Notes: generated by a model from the letters alone, not told the origin. A DNA stretch of 54,481 nucleotides from Granulicella sp. (GCA_003133205.1 PKWK01000360.1:1-54481); one strand, 5' to 3'. Numbered from the stretch's first letter, positions 43,636-52,789 are shown. Made by a program: numbers and translations.

Positions 43636-44744
43636 TCAAAACGGTTTGCCGCGAAACAGGAATACTAATTCGACGATCAGAATAATGACTACCGTTACTT
43701 CCAGAAAGAATGCCCGGCTTTGATTAAACTGGTCCACCATAAAGTGATACAGTTCCTCCGCCGTACGCACCTTCTGGGTCACAAGAACCTTCTAGTCCGG
43801 CACACCAACCTTGAGGGCCGCCAGCTTATAAAGGCGTGCTGAAAACATGTCGCTAAGGAATTTAATGGCGTTGTCGGCATGCTCCGTGAGCTCCGCAACA
43901 TCCAACAACACGGTATGCAGCCGTGTCGCTGACCTGGCCAACCGCCATCGCGCAAAGACCCCGGTTCCCTCATCCAGCAGCGTATACACTCTTTCAAGTT
44001 CCTTCGTCAGGAGATCGTCGTAGTGGCGAAACTCCAGCAGTTGCGAGTTCGCATACTCCAACAATTGAATCGCCGTTTCTGCACCTGATGTGCTGTCATA
44101 AATGAACGCCGCGTTCCAGCCAATCACTGCCACATCGTCCGCATAGTAGGAGATACGCGACTGGAGTACTTCATTACATTCGCTTTCGGCCAGTTTTCCG
44201 GTATCTCCGCGAACGACCTGCGCGATGCGCGTCCCATGCTGCTGGATCAAGTCGGTGACGGAGGGTGAGCCGTCGATTTCGCGAATATGAAATATTAAGT
44301 AGTCCTCGCTCAGCCATTCTTGGTACGGCTTTATCATCGCAGGGGCGATCCGTTTCAGTCTGCCACGCACAATCTCCGTGGTCTGAGCCGCGAAGTCGAC
44401 ATCCCACACCCAGCGACTCGCCAGAGCCGTCAGCTTCTCCCATCCACCCGTAAATTCCAGCTCAAAGACTGTGCTCACCACCCCGTAGTCGTAGTATTTT
44501 ATTTCCCCATGGAGTCGTTCGCCGCTTTCAAGCACCAGCGTCTCCACCGGTTCGACTACAGGGGCCTTTGATAGCGTACATATCCCGGTGCGCGATGCTT
44601 CGGGGCGGGCTCCTCAACCGTGTGTGCGCAGATAAATTCCCGCAATGGATCCAGGCGAATAGCCTCACCCACGTCATACTGCAACAACACCAACACTGAA
44701 CCGTGGAGTGTGGCTTCATCGGACTGCGTGGCGGCTGCCAGCAT
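43636..44744 (-). pseudogene. RMND1/DUF155-like gene with a frameshift and an in-frame stop
   Basis: Three minus-strand segments join into one protein. Segment 1 (from ATG 44744) ends APGYVRYQRPL at a stop; segment 2 continues in another frame as VVEPVETLVLESGERLHG. The switch is at the four-base C run (44561-44564 as GGGG on the plus strand), where one added base would restore the frame. Segment 2 runs to ALKVGVPD and an in-frame TAG at 43792-43794, after which the same frame stays open for 51 residues (KVLVTQKVRTAEELY, then FFLEVTVVIILIVELVFL) to a stop at 43636. The order of DYGVV, a helical part and a C-terminal membrane helix with LE resembles RMND1/DUF155 (RMD1) proteins. Family confidence is moderate; the two lesions are visible. 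Confidence 0.7.
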
Positions 44745-45404
44745 GATGGGACAATCTTACCGCTCAAGGGAGAAACGGTTCAGAATCTGGCGTTCGGCTA
44801 AGGGCAAAATTGATTGTTGATCACGCAGCACTGTGGTCGGCCTCCGAATCGTCGCGATTTGGCTCGAGCTCTTTCTCCCTCCTGCCACAGGACCATAAAG
44901 TCGGCGTTGGGTACCTTTGAGTTGATCCGAAGTGAAGCCGTGCGATATTGAACTCAGTCTCTTGATTCGATCACTGAGGCCCTGATTAGCGTTTACGGGC
45001 GCCTCAGCCTTGTTGGGTCTGTAGCGCATCCGGTGATGTACAAGAAGCGGCAATGAAGCCTGCGGCCTTGTTTCATAACCCACAGATTAAGAGACAGGAA
45101 GGCCCTGGTGCAGATGAGACCGGTGCGCGCTAGCACGTCTCACGTAAGACAATATCGTCGACTCTGACAAAGCACAATGGAGATGTAGTTCGAGCCTGGT
45201 AATCGTGATCTTTGGCGGCGGAGCGTTGCCGCGCATTACAAGTTGATGATTTTCGGGTAAAACGGAGCAACCCTTCGTATGGTCAACAATCTGTACCTAA
45301 CTTTAATTCGCCCGTAACCACAGTCACACTGCACCAAGCCTACCCTCACTCTGCTCGCGAGATCGCGCGCGCATTCACAAAACTTCAACACAGAGGCGTC
45401 TTCG
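44745..45404. other. intergenic stretch, no supported gene
   Basis: About 660 bases between the decayed gene and the next phosphoesterase. The minus-strand frame at 44757-45083 has no clear family or ribosome site. The promoter of the phosphoesterase gene at 45405 should lie in the last 150 bases; no Pho-box-like repeat was recognised. Confidence 0.4.
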
Positions 45405-47426
45405 ATGCCGAACCAAAGCCGCACCCCCCGCAGCATCGCTTTCCGCTGCAGCGCAGCCCTTCTGGCTGGACTGCAAGTGTTCGCAGGAGCTCTTCCTGCG
45501 CTCGCGCAAGCCAACGACAAGGACGACAGCACCGCCGTCACGCGCACCCCCATCAGGCACGTCATCGTCATCATCGGAGAGAATCGCACCTTCGACCACA
45601 TCTTCGCCACCTACAAGCCCGTCAAAGGCGAGACCGTCGACAATCTCCTGCACAAGGGCATCATCTACGACGATGGCACTCCCGGCCCCAACTTCTCCCT
45701 CGCGCGCCAGTACTCGGCCAAGGACACCCACAAAGACGGCTACCAGGTCAGCCCCATGGACAAGACCATCTATCCCAACCTGCCCACGCCGCTCGCTGGT
45801 GGCCCCACCGTTCCCTACCTCTCCAGCGTGCCCCTTGCTGAATTCGTCGAGAACGGCCTCCCCAACCTGCAGTACTACACCTACGCCACCACTGGAGGCA
45901 CCGGCCTCGCCGCGGGCGTGCCCGACACACGCATCCCGAACCTCAACAGCCTGCCCGACGGACCGTTCCAGCTCACCCCCGGAATCCCCTATGACGCATA
46001 CGCCGCCAGCCCCGTCCATCGCTTCTACCAGATGTGGCAGCAGCTCGACTGCAACATCAACTACTCCGACGAGTGGAACCCCAGCGGCTGCAAGGCTGAC
46101 CTCTTCCCGTGGGTCGGCATCACCGCTGGCTCCAACACCAACGGCGCGCCTCCACCGGTTCCCTTCACCGAGGAGACCCAGGGCGAGGGCGGCAACTCCA
46201 TGGGCTTCTACAACGTCCAGCAGGGCGACGCCCCCTACTTCAAGTCGCTGGCCGATAGCTACGCCATGAGCGACAACTACCACCAGGCCGTGATGGGCGG
46301 CACGGGCGCCAACCACATCATGATGGGCACCGGGGACGCCATCTTCTTTACCGACGCCGACGGCAACCCCGCCGCACCGCCCGAGCACAAGCTCGTCGCC
46401 TCCGGCACCGTCAACGCCGGCGTCGTCAGCGAGATCGAAAACCCCAACGCCAAGCCAGGAACGAACAACTACTACGCGGAAGACGGCTACGGCGCGGGCT
46501 CTGCCGGCTCGCCCTCCTCAGGCGGCGGGAGTTATAGCAACTGCTCCGACTCCGACGCCCCGGGCGTCTCCTCCGTCCTCAGCTACCTCAGCACGCTTCC
46601 CTACGAAGTGGACCCCAAGTGTGCCCCCGGCCACTACTACCTCCTCAACAACTACAACCCCGGCTACTTCGCCAACGGCGCGAACGCCTACACCGACACC
46701 AACGCCAAGAACACCGTCTTCACCGTGCCGCCCTCCAGCGTCCGCAATATCGGCGATGCGCTGATGGAGAAGAACATCTCCTTCAAGTACTATGGCGACG
46801 ACTGGAACCGCTCGGTGGCTGACCCTTATTATCAGAATCCCATCGACGTCTACTGCAACATCTGCAACTTCTTCCAGTACTCGAGCAACATCATGACCAA
46901 CCCCGCCCTGGTAGCCGCGCACCTCCAGGACACCGCCAACCTCTACACGGACATCACCAACAACACCCTTCCGGCCGTCTCCTTCGTCAAGCCCAGCGGC
47001 CTCGTCGACGGTCACCCCGGCACCTCCAAGGTCGACCTCTTCGAAGGCTTCACGAAGAAGATCGTCGACATGGTCCAGGCCAACCCCGCAGTCTGGGCGA
47101 ATACCGCCATCCTGGTCACCTTCGACGAAGGCGGCGGCTACTACGACTCCGGATACGTGCAACCCGTCGACTTCTTCGGCGACGGGACCCGCATCCCCAT
47201 GCTGGTCATCTCGCCCTTCACCAAGCCCGGCCACATCTCCCACCAGTACAACGACCACGTCTCGATCCTCAAGTTCATCGAATACAACTGGAAGCTGAAG
47301 CCGCTCACCGACCGCAGCCGCGACAACCTCCCCAACCCCAAACAGAAGGGCGCCAACCCCTACGTCCCCACCAACTCGCCCGCCATCGGCGACCTCACCG
47401 ATCTCTTCAACTTTGACAAGAAGTAG
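45405..47426 (+). CDS. secreted phosphoesterase-family protein (phospholipase C / acid phosphatase type)
   Basis: A 673-residue exported PF04185 enzyme, a larger relative of the one at 39206-40459. After a signal peptide (ALLAGLQVFAGALPALAQ) it has HVIVIIGENRTFDHIFATY (metal and active-site Glu/Asn), MSDNYHQAVMGGTGANHIMM, SFVKPSGLVDGHPG, AILVTFDEGGGYYD, GDGTRIPMLVISPF and YNDHVSILKFIE, all family blocks. Several cysteines and a Gly/Ser-rich stretch near residue 370 mark a central insert. GAGG lies eight bases before ATG 45405 and a strong hairpin follows the stop. The substrate is likely a phospholipid or phosphomonoester. Confidence 0.92.
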   Translation: MPNQSRTPRSIAFRCSAALLAGLQVFAGALPALAQANDKDDSTAVTRTPIRHVIVIIGENRTFDHIFATYKPVKGETVDNLLHKGIIYDDGTPGPNFSLARQYSAKDTHKDGYQVSPMDKTIYPNLPTPLAGGPTVPYLSSVPLAEFVENGLPNLQYYTYATTGGTGLAAGVPDTRIPNLNSLPDGPFQLTPGIPYDAYAASPVHRFYQMWQQLDCNINYSDEWNPSGCKADLFPWVGITAGSNTNGAPPPVPFTEETQGEGGNSMGFYNVQQGDAPYFKSLADSYAMSDNYHQAVMGGTGANHIMMGTGDAIFFTDADGNPAAPPEHKLVASGTVNAGVVSEIENPNAKPGTNNYYAEDGYGAGSAGSPSSGGGSYSNCSDSDAPGVSSVLSYLSTLPYEVDPKCAPGHYYLLNNYNPGYFANGANAYTDTNAKNTVFTVPPSSVRNIGDALMEKNISFKYYGDDWNRSVADPYYQNPIDVYCNICNFFQYSSNIMTNPALVAAHLQDTANLYTDITNNTLPAVSFVKPSGLVDGHPGTSKVDLFEGFTKKIVDMVQANPAVWANTAILVTFDEGGGYYDSGYVQPVDFFGDGTRIPMLVISPFTKPGHISHQYNDHVSILKFIEYNWKLKPLTDRSRDNLPNPKQKGANPYVPTNSPAIGDLTDLFNFDKK

Positions 47427-47450
47427 TCCACGCCTGCAATTTTCCCTTTG

Positions 47451-47488
47451 GACCATCACTCAGACAAAATACCGTCTCAGTGGTGGTC
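47451..47488 (+). terminator. hairpin terminator after the phosphoesterase gene
   Basis: GACCATCACT (47451-47460) and AGTGGTGGTC (47479-47488) form a 10-bp stem (with one G-T pair); inside it AGAC and GTCT extend the stem after a C-C mismatch. A TATTCTTTTCC tail follows. It is 25 bases beyond the stop. Confidence 0.85.
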
Positions 47489-47959
47489 TATTCTTTTCCT
47501 CCGCGCGCCGAACCCATAAGCGACGCAATCCCCAGTCATCGACTCAACAAAAGTGTTGACTCTTCGTTTTGACCTGAATTCCCGGCGAAACTTGGCACAC
47601 TGATCCCACAGTAAGCTTCGGCCAGACGGCACTACTGGCATTGGCGGGCCCTGTCGAGGTCGTTACGAAACTCACTTCAGGAGAGGGTAGAAGGACGCAA
47701 TTGCTCTCGCTGACGCTCTCAGGATGCGAGATTGTGCGTTCCGTCGCTGCGCTCTAGCAGGATTGATGAAGCGCTTCCGTCAGTTTGGTTGCGCCGAGCA
47801 CGTTCGTGATGCGCTTGAGCCACGATGAGGGTAGTTGCGCCTGCGGGAGGATGACTCACTCGGAAGAGCGCCATAAGAGCACCGGTACCCTGAGAGTGGG
47901 TTGCTCCTCCAAGGCCGGCCCGACTCTCTTTCCCGTGTGGTCCAGTCACCGCTTCCTAT
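47489..47959. other. intergenic stretch, no supported gene
   Basis: About 470 bases. The minus-strand frame at 47719-47949 has no recognisable features or ribosome site. No repeats or RNA genes were recognised. Confidence 0.4.
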
Positions 47960-48880
47960 TCACCGGCACTCTAATTTCGCATAGCTAAAGGGCTCCCCTC
48001 CAGAGGTGCCGCTGTAACGGATTGTCACTGGCTGAGGTGTAACGTGAAGACAGGTAACAACTCCCCTTGAACTAACTGCTGTATTCAAAGGGTCGGATGT
48101 CGTCCAGCTTCCTCCCGTGGGGCTCAATGAGTCACTGGGGCAGGTGCCCGTGAAGCGGGCTGAAATGACGAAGGTTATCGAATTACCTGGAACGACCGTA
48201 GCAACGGCAGGTTCAAGAGTTGGCTGCGGGGTGCAAGGTCCAACACCATTGCTGATCGTTTTAGGAAATCCATCGTCACTAGATACGACAGGCCACGGCT
48301 CCTCGAACGTCGGCCATTTCTTGGGGCCCTCACATGCAATGATGCCGCAAGTGCTCTCTCGAGAATCGCTCGAATAGGCCTCTTGATCGCAGGCATCTTG
48401 TTGGTAAGAGCCTTTCCGATACGCGTACCGATTGAACGTGGCATGGCAGACTCCGGTCGTCCACCCATAGACCAGATCAGGGATGCCCTGTACTCTGGGG
48501 ACGACACGAGGCCCAAAGCCAGCCCCCTCTGCGACCTTTCGCCATGACTTACCTTCGGGCAAATAGACATTAATCATCGAGCTATTCGCGGCTCCAGGAA
48601 TTGCTGGCCAGTCGACGACCACCGCTGTTCCTAATGGCCCCAATTTGATCTTTGAAAACGTGCAATGCTGTAAAGACGAATTCAACTCTTTCGTTTTGAT
48701 GCGTGGGTCGTTATATAAGGTCGCAGCTGCAACTCGCACATCCCGCAACAATATTGGACGAAGGCTCCGCATCTCCGCCTTCGACAACGCCACAGGTACT
48801 TCCTGCGACTGCGCCCAAACATGGGGGCAAAGGAGGAGACCGGCGAGGAGCACAACAGATTGAAATCCGGTGAGTCGCAT
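47960..48880 (-). CDS. secreted protein with Ig-like C-terminal domain, unknown function
   Basis: A 306-residue exported protein with a signal peptide (SVVLLAGLLLCPHVWAQ). The mature N-terminal part has about eight cysteines, including HCTFSKIKLG and ESTCGIIACEG, and phrases such as MINVYLPEGKSWRKV. The C-terminal 85 residues (ATVVPGNSITFVISARFTG, WTTSDPLNTAVSSRGVVTC, PVTIRYSGTSG) look like a bacterial Ig-like (Big_2-type) beta-sandwich. It could be surface-attached or bind a partner. The ribosome site before ATG 48880 is weak. Family not recognised. Confidence 0.75.
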   Translation of the reverse strand: MRLTGFQSVVLLAGLLLCPHVWAQSQEVPVALSKAEMRSLRPILLRDVRVAAATLYNDPRIKTKELNSSLQHCTFSKIKLGPLGTAVVVDWPAIPGAANSSMINVYLPEGKSWRKVAEGAGFGPRVVPRVQGIPDLVYGWTTGVCHATFNRYAYRKGSYQQDACDQEAYSSDSRESTCGIIACEGPKKWPTFEEPWPVVSSDDGFPKTISNGVGPCTPQPTLEPAVATVVPGNSITFVISARFTGTCPSDSLSPTGGSWTTSDPLNTAVSSRGVVTCLHVTPQPVTIRYSGTSGGEPFSYAKLECR

Positions 48881-48957
48881 GAGTGAATTCTAGGACACGA
48901 CATCAGTTTCGTAACAGCCTCTGTCGGAGCCGGGAAGCCAACCAACCGGGCGGTCAC

Positions 48958-49146
48958 CTATATGGCATTGGTCTCTTGTACGACGGAACGGAGCAGGGCC
49001 GCCAAAGCGAGCAACTGTCCTTCAGCCTCATCAGCATACGATCTAACTAATGAGGGGTTTTCGGCATCCAGTCGAATAAGGTAAGTGAGATTCGAAAGAG
49101 TCTCAGTAATGTTTATTCCCTCGTGCGAGACGCGGTGAGCGAGCAT
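48958..49146 (-). CDS. small helical protein, unknown function
   Basis: A 62-residue frame with a strongly helical, amphipathic look (ITETLSNLTYLIRLDAE, EGQLLALAALLRSVVQET). AGGGG lies nine bases before ATG 49146. No cysteines, membrane segment or known family. It could be an adaptor or part of a small module with the secreted protein gene 77 bases downstream. Confidence 0.55.
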   Translation of the reverse strand: MLAHRVSHEGINITETLSNLTYLIRLDAENPSLVRSYADEAEGQLLALAALLRSVVQETNAI

Positions 49147-49309
49147 TCGGTGAACCCCTAACGAGTCGATCAGACAACGGTGACCGAGAGCCGTATTTCC
49201 ACGGCTCGGAAAGAAGCTTCATCCCCGGACACAGTGATTGTGATGCTAGTCACCTTGAATTACAAGCGATTTCTGGACAGTTGAGCCATCCCCTCAGCCC
49301 GCCATTGGA

Positions 49310-49519
49310 TTAGTTCAGACTTTCCCTGAATAGCCTCTTAGACATAGGGTGTTGTTCGCACCTATGGAGATGGAATTTCGCCTCTAAGTCTTCTCGCTTT
49401 TCAAGTTCTCCAGCCGGGGTAAAGGGATATGGACGTGCCCAGCCACAGGCACTACATCCCCATCCGTCAAATTGCACTTCCTTGCATCTGACCAACGATC
49501 TCTCGGCAACCATGCCCAT
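49310..49519 (-). CDS. small CSACGW zinc-binding protein, copy 2
   Basis: A 69-residue protein with VQFDGWGCSACGWARPYP, then FHLHRCEQHPMSKR and RESLN at the C-terminus. It matches the protein at 41428-41613 block for block and is intact, starting at ATG 49519 or, two codons in, ATG 49513 (the one aligned with copy 1). C-x2-C with HxHxC suggests one zinc atom. The loop between the sites is basic and proline-rich. Function unknown; small proteins of this kind are numerous in Acidobacteriota. Confidence 0.75.
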   Translation of the reverse strand: MGMVAERSLVRCKEVQFDGWGCSACGWARPYPFTPAGELEKREDLEAKFHLHRCEQHPMSKRLFRESLN

Positions 49520-50054
49520 CAGTTTACTCTGGGGACATTAGCGTTCGCTACCCTCCCAGAGCGAAGCGGAGATATGGGGGATGTGCTTACCCGACTCTTG
49601 CGTCGAGGGGCTGGGACGGGGCACAACCTACTACGATGACCTGTTTGCGGCCCAGGCCACGCTTACCGACGAGCAGATGCTAGTGGAGAATACCTCGCTC
49701 GCGATGGCGACCGAGGATCGGCACCCAGGTGAACCATGGAGATGTCGACCCACGAATTTGCCACAAGGCCCGCACTCATTCGACACGCACTGACCTCCAT
49801 GCGCCTTGGATTGAAAAGACCATTGGCCTATCCTTTTGGATGATTTCCAGACCACCCTGATTGGGCAAAGTGCATCGGTGCGGTGAGCGATAGGTCGGGA
49901 AGTCGGCAGATTTGCAGCTTCTCCGCGCAAATTCCGAAGGCAATCAGGAAAAGCCGAATGAGCCTGGCTTCGTAGCCGGCCATTCACAGATTTTTCTCGT
50001 GTTATTGACCTACGCGCGACCGGAACATGAAATGTTATGGCCCGGAGGTAATTA
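49520..50054. other. intergenic stretch with a possible gene fragment
   Basis: The plus-strand frame 49581-49793 contains a protein-like piece (YYDDLFAAQATLTDEQMLVENT), which reminds me of the start of acyl-CoA dehydrogenases but breaks down after about 45 residues. It is best seen as a remnant. The rest shows nothing. The ribosome site of the next gene (GGAGG) is at its right end. Confidence 0.35.
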
Positions 50055-51746
50055 ATGAAAAAGCATTTGATTGTGGCTCCTGTTTTGCTTTTCGCAATGA
50101 CAGTCACTTCCCCAACGCGATTGAACGCCCAGGATGATCACCATGATCGTGATTTTCGATCAGGCACTGATGATCACCACGATCGTGATTTCGAATTTCG
50201 ATCGGGCACTTTGGTGCTCAGCCGCAGCGTCTATGAGGGGAAAGCCTCGACGATCACCATCGGCGAAATCCTGCCCCTCGGATGCCAGGGTGGTTCGACT
50301 GGATTAACGGTCCAGGTACCGACGACGACCGGCGGCACGACTGCTGTTGCCGTACCATGCGGCATTGCAACGGACAATGGCGAATACCCGAATACACTCG
50401 ATACGCACAACGTCTGGAACAATTCCGGTTCCGACGGCAGTTTCGGCATTACTTCCCCAATCTTGCTGGACAACGTCACTACGGACGGCGAGTTGCTTGG
50501 AACTCTTCCGGTCCCGACCAATCAGATTGTTACCAGCTTCAGTTCAAAATCGGAACTGGCTCTGAACCGCTCCGTTGATGGGCGCTCCATCACCTTCATG
50601 GGGTACCGGGGCGGCGTAGGCTGTGGAGGCTCCACGGTCTCTCCCACGAGGCCAAACTTGCTGGACGTCTCGGCGTCGAATACGCCGGGCGTTTGCGATC
50701 CGACCAATCCGGTCATCACGACGTTTGAGAGCAATCCCGTGATCCCTGCGGCCTACTACCGCGGGGTTGCGGAAGTGGATGAAGATGGCCACTTCCGCTT
50801 CACCGACGGAAACGCCTACAGCGGGGATAACGGCCGTGCGGCGATCAAGGGCGGCAACGACCTGTACTACATGGTCGGCAACGACAACTCCGGCGACCTT
50901 TCCAAGAAGCAGATGTCGACGACCTATGACGGCATTGCTCTCTCGAATGCAACGGGCGCTGAACTGCTCTTCCCCGGTCTGACCCCTCCGGATCCGCCGA
51001 ACATTGAAATGATCGGGCGGCTTCTGTTTGCCGGCGATAAGCCTGGCAAAGACACCAACTTTCGCGGGCTCACCATCTTCAATAACACTCTGTACGTCTC
51101 CAAGGGCAGCGGCGGCAACGGTATCAACACCGTGTATCAAGTGGGCAGCGCCGGGACGCTTCCAACGGGTTCGGCCACCGGCCTGGCAGCGGTGCCCATC
51201 GCAATCCTGCCGGGATTTCCCAACACGACTGCGAGCACAAACACCGCGTTTCCCTTCGGAATGTTTTTCGCGGATGCTAACACTCTCTACGTTTGCGATG
51301 AAGGCGACGGAACGCTCGTGACTCCCGCAGTCAACGGAAATGTGGCGGATGCCCAGAGCCTGGCCAGCGCCGGCCTGCAGAAATACCGTTTGATCAACGG
51401 TACATGGGTACTCCAATATGTCCTGCAGGATGGATTGGATATCGGCGTGCCTTACAGCATCCATGACTATCCGGCTTCGATCAATCCGGCTACGGGAGGT
51501 TGCCGCAACATCGCTGGAAAGCACAATGGGGATGGAACTGTCACCATCTTCGCCATCACATCCACAATCAGCGCTAATGGCGACACTGGAGCCGACCCCA
51601 ACAAACTCGTGAAAGTTACCGATCGAGTGAGCGACTCAACTTTGCCGACATGGGACGATCATCTGGGCCATTTCACCACGATTCGACGTGCCAAAGCGGG
51701 TGAAGTGCTCAGGGGAGTCGCATTGGCTCCCGGGGACCACAATTGA
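50055..51746 (+). CDS. large secreted protein with tandem Asp/His-rich N-terminal repeat
   Basis: A 563-residue exported protein. GGAGG lies upstream of ATG 50055 and a signal peptide follows (LIVAPVLLFAMTVTSPTRLNAQ). The mature N-terminus carries a tandem repeat, DDHHDRDFRSGT then DDHHDRDFEFRSGT, encoded by near-identical DNA. The body is rich in Gly, Asn, Thr and beta structure (HFRFTDGNAYSGDNGR, YYMVGNDNSGDLSKKQM, FRGLTIFNNTLYVSKGSGG) and resembles a secreted beta-propeller. DDHHDRD could bind metal. A perfect 15-bp hairpin follows the stop. I do not recognise the family, and no catalytic motif is evident. Confidence 0.8.
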   Translation: MKKHLIVAPVLLFAMTVTSPTRLNAQDDHHDRDFRSGTDDHHDRDFEFRSGTLVLSRSVYEGKASTITIGEILPLGCQGGSTGLTVQVPTTTGGTTAVAVPCGIATDNGEYPNTLDTHNVWNNSGSDGSFGITSPILLDNVTTDGELLGTLPVPTNQIVTSFSSKSELALNRSVDGRSITFMGYRGGVGCGGSTVSPTRPNLLDVSASNTPGVCDPTNPVITTFESNPVIPAAYYRGVAEVDEDGHFRFTDGNAYSGDNGRAAIKGGNDLYYMVGNDNSGDLSKKQMSTTYDGIALSNATGAELLFPGLTPPDPPNIEMIGRLLFAGDKPGKDTNFRGLTIFNNTLYVSKGSGGNGINTVYQVGSAGTLPTGSATGLAAVPIAILPGFPNTTASTNTAFPFGMFFADANTLYVCDEGDGTLVTPAVNGNVADAQSLASAGLQKYRLINGTWVLQYVLQDGLDIGVPYSIHDYPASINPATGGCRNIAGKHNGDGTVTIFAITSTISANGDTGADPNKLVKVTDRVSDSTLPTWDDHLGHFTTIRRAKAGEVLRGVALAPGDHN

Positions 51747-51768
51747 TGATAGGAAGAACTTAAAATCT

Positions 51769-51801
51769 GATCGGAGCCGTGACATCGTCACGGCTCCGAT
51801 C
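51769..51801 (+). terminator. perfect 15-bp hairpin terminator
   Basis: GATCGGAGCCGTGAC (51769-51783) and GTCACGGCTCCGATC (51787-51801) pair perfectly around ATC, followed by GTTTGTG. It lies 22 bases after the stop of the secreted protein gene. Confidence 0.85.
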
Positions 51802-51803
51802 GT

Positions 51804-52146
51804 TTGTGCGACAGGCTCGACCTCGAAGCTTGTCCATCGAGGCCTGTTCTGACCCGTCATGATCTTGTGCATGCGCTCATTCCGAGTCGAACGGGGACTG
51901 ATAAGTCGAAGTGGGACCCGGACGAACTGAGCCGCCCCCCGAGCGGCGGCGGCGGTGAATGTGATCTTCGACTCGATCGCCGCGGCGCTTAAGAAGGGGG
52001 AGAAGGTGACTCTACCGATCGGCACCTTCGAGGTGCTGGATCAACCCAGACCACCCATGCCTCGCTGGCTCCTTAAGCGGGTCCGGGTGACATACGCGCA
52101 GAACAAGCACGTCAAGTTCACACCCCCCGGGGGGGGGGTGGAGTAA
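51804..52146 (+). pseudogene. HU-like DNA-binding protein gene broken by a frameshift in a C run
   Basis: Two frames join into one HU-like protein. The first encodes LTRHDLVHALIPSRTG and ends DPDELSR; the second encodes AAAAVNVIFDSIAAALKKGE followed by KVTLPIGTFEV and a C-terminal KHVKFTPPGGG. ALKKGEKVTL..GTFEV is the hallmark of HU/IHF. The frame change falls in the six-base C run at 51935-51940; removing one C gives DELSRPRAAAAVNVIF without a break. The start is unclear: TTG 51804 is the furthest open position and no ATG with a ribosome site is seen. It may be a pseudogene, a slippage-controlled gene or a sequencing error. The gene follows the terminator directly. Confidence 0.7.
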
Positions 52147-52213
52147 GGTTCTAGCGGGAAACAAATGGGTGTGCTGACTGGGGCTCCGATAGCGAGGATC
52201 CCTTGCGTGTTTT

Positions 52214-52226
52214 ATATCTGAGATAT
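52214..52226. promoter_or_regulatory. candidate promoter/operator upstream of 52286
   Basis: ATATC-TGA-GATAT is a small inverted repeat. It is followed by TGCTACACT, an extended -10-like element, about 50 bases before the next start codon. Weak on its own. Confidence 0.35.
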
Positions 52227-52285
52227 GTTGTGCTACACTGTTCTCCCTTCGCAGTAAGGCCGCGGGGAGAGAGGACGGTGTGTTT

Positions 52286-52717
52286 ATGGCGATCACGAAG
52301 CAGATCAAGTTGTACTGGGTAACGACCCAAGATCACGACGAAGATTGGTTTATCTTCGCTGAGAGTGCAAGAAGCGCGCGGGCGTATCACGAGCACTATG
52401 AAGGTTACGGTAAAGGCGATGCTCGCTCCCGTCTGATCGTCTCCAACGTCACCCTCAAGGAGTTCATGAATGGAACTCCACCGTGCCATGCTCAATTCCA
52501 GGACCTCTTCCAGATCGGCTTCCAGGATGCAGGCACGATCCCGAACCGGCGCGGGGTAAAGTTCAACGGGGAGATCTTCAGGGAGGGGATTCTCGAGGCC
52601 ATCATCGAGCTAGGACGGCAACAGCAGGCGCTGGAGAACGGCTGCGGGCAGGTGGAAAGAGCGCCCGCTTCAACAGTGATGCCCAAGGTGGAAACAGGAC
52701 CGCAGCTAGTGCATTAG
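52286..52717 (+). CDS. hypothetical protein, phage- or plasmid-like
   Basis: A 143-residue protein with an alpha/beta N-terminus (KQIKLYWVTTQDHDEDWFIF) followed by a helix with ESARSARAYHEHYEGYGKGD, then RLIVSNVTLKEFMNGTPP, FQIGFQDAGTIPNRRGVKFNG and a charged C-terminus. AGAGGA lies nine bases before ATG 52286; GTG 52280 is an alternative start two codons upstream. No signal peptide, membrane segment or known family. The company of an HU-like gene and a possible PD-(D/E)XK protein suggests an accessory element. Confidence 0.7.
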   Translation: MAITKQIKLYWVTTQDHDEDWFIFAESARSARAYHEHYEGYGKGDARSRLIVSNVTLKEFMNGTPPCHAQFQDLFQIGFQDAGTIPNRRGVKFNGEIFREGILEAIIELGRQQQALENGCGQVERAPASTVMPKVETGPQLVH

Positions 52718-52789
52718 AAGCAAGACTGGGAGGCTCTGCCAGGGGCTGTGATGGGCTGCTCGGTGGCGGGGGATCTGAACCCAGAGCGA

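Noticed and set aside
44757..45083. 108-residue minus-strand frame
   Set aside because: It has no ribosome site, family motif or biased composition; a faint transposase resemblance was too weak to use.
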